A stretch of DNA of 9,937 nt from a candidate division Zixibacteria bacterium RBG_16_43_9 (GTDB lineage: Bacteria > Zixibacteria > MSB-5A5 > RBG-16-43-9): the NCBI GenBank assembly GCA_001775355.1, contig MEWM01000149.1, positions 31,663 to 41,599 of the forward strand, read 5' to 3'. Positions 4,435 through 9,937 of this stretch are shown in pieces. Position numbers and translations under genes: made by a program. The stretch's first letter is position 1, and each line of letters starts with the position of its first letter. Below the pieces are notes generated by a model. That model was not told the origin of the DNA, searched no databases, and was given only the letters and a program-made list of their open reading frames with translations.

Positions 4435-5352
4435 TTAGATCAGCCTGCTGAGGATAAATCCGAAAGAAAGAAGCAGCCCCACGAAAAGATGAATCTTTAT
4501 GGTGCTGGCATTGGCCGGTATCAGTTCGTAGATTTTGTCGTAATTAGCTCTGAGGACTTTTATCGCGGTGTAAGCCAGGGGAAGGGTGAAAAGAGCTATC
4601 AAAGCATAAAAAGGTAATAGCCCGGAAACAACCGAGATTATTATTGAAATATAAGTCCCGGCGATTATCAGATAGTAACCATAAACTGCTTTTTTCTTGC
4701 CCAATCTCACCACCCAGTGGTTTTTTTTGACGGTCTTGTCTGCCTCATAGTCCTGAAACTGGTTGATATATAAAATCCCGGTTATCATAAAGGCCACAGG
4801 GAGTGAAGCCCAGAAAGCTGACCAGTTCAGGGAATGAGCCTGGACAAAAAATGACCCCATCACTGCCAGAACCCCGAAATCTAATCCTATCATCAGTTCA
4901 CCCCATCCATGATAAGCCATCATCACCGGAGAAGCAGTATAGAAAAATGCCGTTACTACTCCGAAAAGGCCGAAAAGAAGAATTATATTTCCAGGGGAAA
5001 CATAATTAAGATATAACCCGATTATAGAACCCAACCCGAAAAAGATCAAAGCCGCATTGAGGATATGCTTAGCCGGGACAATGCCATCCTGAATTACGCG
5101 GCTTCCACCGGAAAAGGGGGTAAAGGAGCGGTTGATATCATCATCCGTAGTCTTATGGTCAAAATAGTCATTGGCAAGATTAGCGCCCGCGTGGATAAAA
5201 CAGAATCCGAATAAGGTCAGGAAAAAATTCACCCAGTTGAATCTCCCGGTCTGGCTATAAGCTAAAGTAGAGCCCACAGCTACCGGAACCAAAGTGGCAG
5301 TAAAAAATGGCGCCCTTACTGCCTTTATCCATTTCTTTAAGAATTCTTTCAT
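4435..5352 (-). CDS. menA: 1,4-dihydroxy-2-naphthoate polyprenyltransferase (UbiA family)
   Basis: This is an integral membrane enzyme that attaches a polyprenyl chain to 1,4-dihydroxy-2-naphthoate, giving demethylmenaquinone. The first Asp-rich motif is NLANDYFDHKTTDDD (residues 58-72), and the second is NQFQDYEADK (197-206, D201 and D205); both coordinate the Mg-prenyl diphosphate. FSGGSRVIQDG (80-90) after motif 1 is characteristic of MenA as opposed to UbiA. The 305-residue length and about eight or nine hydrophobic helices fit the family. The ATG is preceded by AAGGAGGT. The gene stands alone between two palindrome-rich spacers, with a probable promoter of its own. It implies a menaquinone respiratory chain, which fits the cytochromes upstream. 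Other UbiA prenyltransferases acting on related quinone precursors cannot be fully excluded. Confidence 0.88.
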   Translation of the reverse strand: MKEFLKKWIKAVRAPFFTATLVPVAVGSTLAYSQTGRFNWVNFFLTLFGFCFIHAGANLANDYFDHKTTDDDINRSFTPFSGGSRVIQDGIVPAKHILNAALIFFGLGSIIGLYLNYVSPGNIILLFGLFGVVTAFFYTASPVMMAYHGWGELMIGLDFGVLAVMGSFFVQAHSLNWSAFWASLPVAFMITGILYINQFQDYEADKTVKKNHWVVRLGKKKAVYGYYLIIAGTYISIIISVVSGLLPFYALIALFTLPLAYTAIKVLRANYDKIYELIPANASTIKIHLFVGLLLSFGFILSRLI

Positions 5353-5413
5353 TCTAAAGAACCTCCTTTAAAAGCTCAAACTGTCTTCAATTTCATTTTA
5401 AAAACACTTTAAA

Positions 5414-5442
5414 TGTATAACATTTAGAATATTGAAAGGCAA
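5414..5442 (-). promoter_or_regulatory. Candidate promoter of menA
   Basis: On the minus strand TTGCCT (5442-5437) and TATACA (5419-5414) match the -35 and -10 boxes at four of six bases each with a 17-base spacer. An A/T tract directly upstream (5443-5455) could act as an UP element. The leader would be about 55 bases and contains the AAGGAGGT ribosome site. Confidence 0.4.
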
Positions 5443-5458
5443 GAAAAAAATTTTTGCT

Positions 5459-5484
5459 CTTCGTTGGTGAGGACACCAACGAAG
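5459..5484. repeat. CTTCGTTGGTG hairpin, copy 2 (loop AGGA)
   Basis: A perfect 11-bp stem at 5459-5469 with 5474-5484. It is a homologue of 3929-3954, with the third pair changed from G-C to T-A and the tetraloop reversed to AGGA. The flanks (TGCTCT before, AGAAAAA overlapping and after) keep the same orientation in both copies. Confidence 0.85.
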
Positions 5485-5501
5485 AAAAATTGTATGGGTT
5501 C

Positions 5502-5531
5502 GGCACACCCTCAAACAAGTTTGAGGGTGCC
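5502..5531. repeat. CCCTCAAAC hairpin
   Basis: GGCA, a two-base bulge, then CCCTCAAAC-AA-GTTTGAGGG and TGCC; an outer GGG/CCC (5496-5498 with 5533-5535) extends it. It gives 13 pairs interrupted only by the bulge. Confidence 0.75.
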
Positions 5532-5573
5532 ACCCGCCGTTGGTCTACTCGCTATTGAGGGGAAAATGCGTAG

Positions 5574-5609
5574 GTCAACCATGTCCCGCCAAAGGCGGGA
5601 CTGGTTGAC
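5574..5609. repeat. GTCAACC / GTCCCGCC hairpin
   Basis: GTCAACC (5574-5580) pairs with GGTTGAC (5603-5609), and GTCCCGCC (5583-5590) pairs with GGCGGGAC (5594-5601). The loop is AAA and a small asymmetric internal loop separates the two stems. It lies about 80 bases after the HAO stop, without a T-run. Confidence 0.8.
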
Positions 5610-5689
5610 AACCTGTTTAAGAGTCAATTCATAATCTTTTGTCAAGCAGGCTCCGCCATGCTCACCCCTATAAAGTTAAACTTGAAAGG

Positions 5690-7021
5690 TTACTGTCCAT
5701 ATCTCTTCTTATAGAACTCCAGCACTTTTTTCTTCTCCTCCTCTGTCATCCCCTTTTTCCACCTATGATATTCCGAAGATAGGATTTCCTCCGTTATTCC
5801 CTTTTGTATCTCCTCACATTCTGGTAGAAACTTATTGTAAAAATTTTTTGCTACCTCATAAAAGCCGTGCCATTGAGTGAAGTCTGGACCGAGCATTGAG
5901 GCTCCATGCCGGGCTCTTCTCCCCTCGTGATGCCAGAGCTCATAATAGGTCCACTCGATCTTCTCATCAAAGGGTGTTCTGCTCAATTTTCCCTCAGCGT
6001 AGAAATAATCCATAATCTGTTTAGCTGGCTTGGCAAATTTCTCATTCCACAATTCTATGGCCTCATCATATTGCACATAGAAGTTCTCGGTATTCTGCGG
6101 GGAGTGGCATTGATTGCACACTTCCTTCATTTTAGCCCTTTTCTTTTCCCAGTTCTCCAGCTTGAAGGAGATGGCAGGTCGCAGAGTCCAGCTAATCCTT
6201 TCACCCACATCGTGGGTCAGCGGAAGATTTGGTGTGGCTGACATATGACAGGTAGCACAGGTGGGTGCTGCAGAGTAATCCTTTCCCACTATCCAGGAGT
6301 CAGATTCCAGGTTCATCAGATGTTTGAAATTCTCATATTTTATTCCATGTTTGGACTCCTGATAGATCTCAAATTGGGGATGGTCAGGTCCCATGTGACA
6401 CTTCCCACAGGGCTCAGGCTGGCGCCCCTGGGCAGCAGAAAAGGAGTGCCTGGAGTGACAAGCTGAACAGGAACCTCTGCTTCCATCTGGATTCACTCTC
6501 CCGATTCCGGTATTAGGCCAGGCACCTGGATCCAATTTCCCTTTCTCCGTAACAATAACTGTGCTGCCGTGACATTGTTTACAACCGCTAATTGTTGCCG
6601 CTGCACCCTCCACTATCTCACCTAAGACGTTGTCCAGAGAACCGATGAACTCTGTCCCGCGTGAATGCCTCGAGTTGGTGAACTCACTTACCTCTTTTTC
6701 ATGACACCGGGCACAGTCTTTTGGAGAGACGATGGTTGCTATAGTCTTTCCGTAGTGTTCAAAGGCATCTACCTCATTTTCTTCTGCCTCATGGCACTCA
6801 TAACATCCCACTCCTGCCGGTTGATGTTTACTCTCCTCCCACATCTTCACTATACCAATCGCCGCTCCCTCTTTGCTATGGCAGTTGAGACACTCCTGGG
6901 TTTCAGTGGAGAGAAGGGATTCCTCTTTTTGAGCAAAAAGATTCTGGAACATAAAATAAGAAGTTAAAACTCCTGTAACAGCTAAGACAATCAAAAACTG
7001 AGGTTTATTTCTTTCTGTCAT
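5690..7021 (-). CDS. hao: Octahaem cytochrome c of the hydroxylamine oxidoreductase (HAO) family
   Basis: A probable signal peptide or membrane anchor (about residues 7-30, ending near LFAQ) leads to an exported domain with eight CxxCH haem sites, at C44, C73, C103, C147, C185, C205, C255 and C302. None is CxxCK, which argues for the HAO branch over NrfA-like or ONR-type enzymes. After haem 8 comes YYELWHHEGRRARHG (359-373) and QWHGFYEV, the C-terminal block I associate with HAO; Y359 and Y360 are candidates for the tyrosine that crosslinks haem 4 in oxidative HAO. The protein (443 residues) is shorter than classical HAO of ammonia oxidisers. I start at the ATG at 7021, five bases after GAGG, instead of the GTG at 7027 that overlaps this site. 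It follows norCB by about 130 bases. It could oxidise hydroxylamine or reduce nitrite or NO. Confidence 0.87.
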   Translation of the reverse strand: MTERNKPQFLIVLAVTGVLTSYFMFQNLFAQKEESLLSTETQECLNCHSKEGAAIGIVKMWEESKHQPAGVGCYECHEAEENEVDAFEHYGKTIATIVSPKDCARCHEKEVSEFTNSRHSRGTEFIGSLDNVLGEIVEGAAATISGCKQCHGSTVIVTEKGKLDPGAWPNTGIGRVNPDGSRGSCSACHSRHSFSAAQGRQPEPCGKCHMGPDHPQFEIYQESKHGIKYENFKHLMNLESDSWIVGKDYSAAPTCATCHMSATPNLPLTHDVGERISWTLRPAISFKLENWEKKRAKMKEVCNQCHSPQNTENFYVQYDEAIELWNEKFAKPAKQIMDYFYAEGKLSRTPFDEKIEWTYYELWHHEGRRARHGASMLGPDFTQWHGFYEVAKNFYNKFLPECEEIQKGITEEILSSEYHRWKKGMTEEEKKKVLEFYKKRYGQ

Positions 7022-7155
7022 ATCCACCTCTTTTTGTTCGGTTTATTGTTGGTTCGAGAATTATCCTCAAGACAACTTCCGGGGATCTTTTGAACCAAAT
7101 TTTTTCTGTTGTGTGAAGTTCTAAAACTTGAAAGGCTTTTTGCTCCGGAATATTC

Positions 7156-8487
7156 TCAACCCTCCCTTTTCACACTTGGTTTAAGGGTTAAAAGGTCATA
7201 GATGGTGATTATCACCCCGGAGAGGAAAATCAATCCGAAGGAGAAAACGATTTTGAACCAGAACCTCATCTCTCCTTGAGCAGTCATATAACCTAAGCCC
7301 ATTACCCTCTCCAGGTAGGTTTGCAAAACCCCTGCCACACCAAAAGCCAACCCCATCCCGGTCATAGCGATAACCATTATCCAGAAGCCTACCCTGCCTA
7401 AGCTCTCCTTGAAGAATTCTATCCCTTTCAGCTTAGGGATCGCATAGTAGAAAACCGTTAAATTCAAAAGCGCATAAGCCCCAAAAAAAGCCATATGCCC
7501 ATGAGCCGCTGTAACCTGACTTCCGTGGGTGTAATAGTTGATCATGGGGAGAGTATGTACAAAACCAAAAACGCCTGCGCCTAGAAGATGGAAAACGGCA
7601 CATCCTACAGCATAAGTCCAGACCAAGGGATTTTTTATTTCCAACTGGCGATGTTTGACGTGTTTGAAGGTATCGATAAGCATTAAGATGATCGGCACCG
7701 GTTCCAATCCGCTGAAAATTCCGCCAACATAAAGCCAGTATTTAGGAGCACCTAACCAGTAGTAATGGTGCCCTATCCCGGCAATTCCAGTAAAAAGGAA
7801 TAAACCTAACTCCACATAGAGCCACTTTTCTACCACCTCCCTGGGAACTCCGGTGATCTTCAATAAAATCCAGGCAATTATCGCCGCAGTAATCATCTCC
7901 CAGGCACCCTCAACCCACAGGTGGATCACCCACCACCAGTAGTACCAGTCAACCGAAAGGTTATGGTAAAACGGTATCCCGAATAGATAAAGGAGAGCTA
8001 AAACTATTAGACCAGCTAAGAGAGTCCCCTGAATCACGGTCCAGTTTTTCCCCTTTAGCATGGTCATCCCTACATTGAAAAGGAAGATCAAAGCACCGAT
8101 AACCACAGCAAAATCTAAAGGTCTTGGTATTTCCAGCAAGGGCCTGCCCTGAGTCCAGCCAAAAACAAAACCGACTAAAGCAACTACCCCGGTTACAACC
8201 AGTAAAACCAATTGAAAATATGCTAATCCCGGGCTATAGATCTCCCTTTTAGTCTCATCTGGTAGAAGAAAATAGGTCCCGCCCATAAATCCTAAAAGCA
8301 TCCATAAGACCAGTAAGTTGGTGTGAATTGCCCTGGCAGTTGCAAAGGGGAAAACATTCACCAGCCCTTGGGGTAGAGTGAAAAAGTAATTGATTGCCAG
8401 CCATAGTCCAAAAAGGACCTGCAAAAGGAAAAGAAACAAAGCGATCACAAAATAAGGATAAGCCACTTTTTGAGATTTATATTCCAT
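7156..8487 (-). CDS. norB: Nitric oxide reductase catalytic subunit NorB (cNOR type)
   Basis: This is a membrane haem-copper-superfamily enzyme reducing two NO to N2O with electrons received through NorC. About twelve hydrophobic helices are present. All expected ligands can be placed by family motif: H55 and H331 for low-spin haem b, H329 for haem b3, and H189, H240 and H241 for non-haem FeB. The glutamates E193 (HLWVEGAWE) and E262 (FSGLEPVP) are also present. THGSQVTAAHGHMAFFGAY (320-338) is a NorB signature. The absence of a fused N-terminal quinol-oxidase extension and the preceding cytochrome c subunit mark it as cNOR and not qNOR. The intact FeB histidines and glutamates argue against NO dismutase. 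The ribosome site TAGGAGGG includes the norC stop codon, so translation of the two is tightly linked. No norQ or norD follows directly. Confidence 0.93.
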   Translation of the reverse strand: MEYKSQKVAYPYFVIALFLFLLQVLFGLWLAINYFFTLPQGLVNVFPFATARAIHTNLLVLWMLLGFMGGTYFLLPDETKREIYSPGLAYFQLVLLVVTGVVALVGFVFGWTQGRPLLEIPRPLDFAVVIGALIFLFNVGMTMLKGKNWTVIQGTLLAGLIVLALLYLFGIPFYHNLSVDWYYWWWVIHLWVEGAWEMITAAIIAWILLKITGVPREVVEKWLYVELGLFLFTGIAGIGHHYYWLGAPKYWLYVGGIFSGLEPVPIILMLIDTFKHVKHRQLEIKNPLVWTYAVGCAVFHLLGAGVFGFVHTLPMINYYTHGSQVTAAHGHMAFFGAYALLNLTVFYYAIPKLKGIEFFKESLGRVGFWIMVIAMTGMGLAFGVAGVLQTYLERVMGLGYMTAQGEMRFWFKIVFSFGLIFLSGVIITIYDLLTLKPSVKREG

Positions 8488-8499
8488 TTTTTTACCCTC

Positions 8500-9198
8500 C
8501 TATTTCTGATTTTCCAAAAATTTAGCCAGAGCCTCTATCTCCTCAGAGGATAAATCGAATTTAAGCATCTTCGCCTGAGGATTGACCTTGCTCGGATCCT
8601 CGATATATCGGGCAATTGCTTCTTTATCCAGTTTCGAGCCTATTTTGTCCAGAGAAGAACCCGTAGTACCCCCAACTCCTTGCAAAGCGTGACAGTTAAA
8701 GCATCCTTTATCCTTAAATAAGGCCGCACCTACAGATATGCCAGCCCCAGCTACTAATCTTTTTGCCTCAGAGGACAATTTGAATTTTCTATCCTGAGGA
8801 GGCCAGTCGTGAGTATCTATCTGGCTGGTCCACTTAAGAAAGGCTACAAGATTATCTATCTCCTCTGGTGAAAGATTTTTCTTGGGCATCTTGCGAAAGG
8901 AATTGGCAAATGCCTGTTCCGGTTTTTCTACAGCATATCTTATACCAGATTCCCCTATTCTCCAATAAGCTCTGGTCATATCCGGACCATAATATCCGCC
9001 AAAACCCAAAATGGTGTGACAGTCGTTGCAGTTATATTTTTCCCAGGCCCATTTCCCGGCCAGGACCTGGGGGGACAGGTTCTCCGCATGGGTAAGGGCT
9101 TTGACCTTTTGATGAAAATCAAAGGTCAAAGCTAAAAGGATAATAAGAGAAACCAAAGTGCCCGAGATGAAAATCCAGAAAGCAGCTTTTTTGCTCAT
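8500..9198 (-). CDS. norC: NorC-type cytochrome c subunit with an added second haem-c domain
   Basis: The protein is anchored by one N-terminal helix (about residues 7-25). The first domain is NorC: CNDCH at 57-61 followed by TILGFGGYYGPDMTRAY, axial Met 104 in RKMP, then KWTSQIDTHDWPP (122-134), which is where a normal NorC of about 145-150 residues ends. Here the chain continues to 232 residues with a second cytochrome c domain: CFNCH at 166-170, a glycine-rich turn, and M211 as likely axial ligand. It would pass electrons to NorB from a periplasmic donor. GGAGG lies four bases before the ATG. It sits 20 bases after the YwiC-like gene and 12 before norB. The extra domain makes it dihaem, unlike the usual monohaem NorC. 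Confidence 0.9.
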   Translation of the reverse strand: MSKKAAFWIFISGTLVSLIILLALTFDFHQKVKALTHAENLSPQVLAGKWAWEKYNCNDCHTILGFGGYYGPDMTRAYWRIGESGIRYAVEKPEQAFANSFRKMPKKNLSPEEIDNLVAFLKWTSQIDTHDWPPQDRKFKLSSEAKRLVAGAGISVGAALFKDKGCFNCHALQGVGGTTGSSLDKIGSKLDKEAIARYIEDPSKVNPQAKMLKFDLSSEEIEALAKFLENQK

Positions 9199-9218
9199 AA
9201 GACCTCCATTTTAAATTT

Positions 9219-9937
9219 TTATTTTTTACTGAAAGTCAAAATTAAAATTAGGGCAAAAGCTAAGGAATTAGCCATTTCCATAAATCCTAAATTTTTCATT
9301 TTGATCTTACGACCAAGCCTTAATATTCCTCCCAAGGTATAAAACGTAGCTGGAACAAAAGCTAACATAGAAAAAATGGGAGCTAAATGCAAGAAAGTCA
9401 AAAAGAAAACTCCTGAAAACATTAAAAGTAGATATAAAAGCACCTCCTTTCCAGAGTAAAATTTTTTATTTAAACTATCCAAACTCTCTTTAACAGAATT
9501 AGCTTTGACCTTCATCTTCACATAGAAGATGCTCCTTCCGAAGAAAAGAAAATTCAAAAACCATAAAGATAGATTAGCCTGGTTAAATATCCCGGTGGAA
9601 ACATAATAGGATAAAGGAGCACTAAAGGTCAAAGCTAAAACCCCTGAAAATTCGCCTGAGATAGTCCTCTCCTTTTTATGCAGAGCCTGAATTATCTGCA
9701 AGCACAAGAAAAGAATCGAGAAGAATCCAAAGGGAACTAAGAGCCCGAGTTGATATTGAATCAAAAGGTATAAGGAGAAAAGAAAAGCAAAAGCAGAATA
9801 GATAAATGACCAGAAAAGGTAATCCCCCAACTTCTCAGCCGAAAGATTTCTCCAGCGGAAATAGCTCAAGCAAGAATAGTAGCCCAGGTAGAGGAAAAAT
9901 ACCGAAAGGAGAAGAAAGATAATTTTCAAATCAAATT
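9219..9937 (-). CDS. YwiC-like membrane protein, 5' end beyond the window
   Basis: The frame stays open to the window edge. The first candidate initiator inside it is a TTG at 9929-9927 without a visible ribosome site, so the gene is cut by the edge and that TTG is probably internal. About six or seven hydrophobic helices are visible. The segment GEFSGVLALTFSAPLSYYV (about residue 92 onward, counted from the TTG), the later FFGRSIFYVKMKVKA and a C-terminal block ending with LGFMEMANSLAFALIL resemble YwiC-like proteins (PF14256, named from memory). The N-terminal HGAW-type motif expected in that family would lie outside the window. In Bacillus, ywiC sits near nitrate respiration genes, and here it precedes norC by 20 bases, consistent with a nitrogen-oxide operon. 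Its biochemical role is not known to me. Confidence 0.72.
   Translation of the reverse strand, partial: FDLKIIFLLLSVFFLYLGYYSCLSYFRWRNLSAEKLGDYLFWSFIYSAFAFLFSLYLLIQYQLGLLVPFGFFSILFLCLQIIQALHKKERTISGEFSGVLALTFSAPLSYYVSTGIFNQANLSLWFLNFLFFGRSIFYVKMKVKANSVKESLDSLNKKFYSGKEVLLYLLLMFSGVFFLTFLHLAPIFSMLAFVPATFYTLGGILRLGRKIKMKNLGFMEMANSLAFALILILTFSKK

Larger units (their letters stand above)
5353..5689. other. 337-base non-coding spacer between the HAO gene and menA
   Basis: The part next to menA (5353-5458) is AT-rich and carries the likely menA promoter. The rest holds three clear hairpins, listed separately, and a weaker pairing between 5539-5552 and the left arm of the 5574-5609 hairpin. No gene is visible on either strand. 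Confidence 0.7.

Noticed and set aside
4198..4617. Short plus-strand reading frames of 60 and 75 codons
   Set aside because: The first is built from the GC-rich palindromes and the second from palindrome sequence plus the antisense of menA. They show no protein-like pattern and no neighbours on the plus strand.
5617..5645. Promoter from a perfect minus-strand TTGACA at 5645-5640
   Set aside because: No acceptable -10 box lies 16-18 bases downstream (best is TCTTAA, three of six), and about 280 bases with hairpins would separate it from menA.
7022..7027. GTG at 7027 as start of the HAO gene
   Set aside because: The GTG lies within the GAGGTGG ribosome site that properly serves the ATG at 7021.
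7042..7070. Promoter TTGAGG-17-AATAAA before the HAO gene
   Set aside because: It would start transcription within about 15 bases of the ATG and on top of the ribosome site region, and both boxes are weak.
7156..8487. NO dismutase or cbb3 oxidase instead of NorB
   Set aside because: The FeB histidines and both glutamates of NO reductases are intact, and the HLWVEGAWE and THGSQVTAAHGH motifs are those of NorB.

Overview
The window carries bacterial sequence in which every convincing gene lies on the minus strand, so transcription runs from high to low coordinates. The gene set points to an anaerobic or microaerophilic bacterium with menaquinone-type respiration: MenA, multihaem c-type cytochromes, a cytochrome-c nitric oxide reductase and a ferredoxin-dependent 2-oxoacid oxidoreductase. 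Long intergenic stretches are packed with many different small palindromes. I associate that pattern, from memory only, with genomes of uncultured candidate phyla (Zixibacteria-like lineages). The taxonomic guess is weak.

Region 9937-5690 is a nitrogen-oxide block. A YwiC-like membrane protein, cut by the window edge, is followed closely by norC (with an extra haem-c domain) and norB. After a 128-base gap comes an octahaem cytochrome of the hydroxylamine oxidoreductase (HAO) family. The likely theme is interconversion of hydroxylamine, NO and nitrite at the outer face of the membrane, with NO removed as N2O by NorCB. The direction of the HAO reaction cannot be fixed from sequence alone.

Region 5689-3873 holds menA (1,4-dihydroxy-2-naphthoate prenyltransferase), flanked on both sides by palindrome-rich spacers of 337 and 562 bases. 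Several hairpins occur as diverged copies whose substitutions preserve base pairing.

Region 3872-2348 is a two-gene unit: a DUF4388 (PATAN-type) signalling protein with two MshEN-like motifs, and a charged 240-residue protein of unknown function.

Region 2347-1 starts with another palindrome-rich spacer, then two small unknown proteins (67 and 63 residues, the second with a zinc-ribbon-like cysteine pattern), an intrinsic terminator and a likely promoter. The promoter drives a 2-oxoacid:ferredoxin oxidoreductase operon: a 2x[4Fe-4S] delta subunit, then the alpha subunit (VorB/KorA type). The next gene, presumably the TPP-binding beta subunit, begins at the last bases of the window behind a good ribosome binding site.
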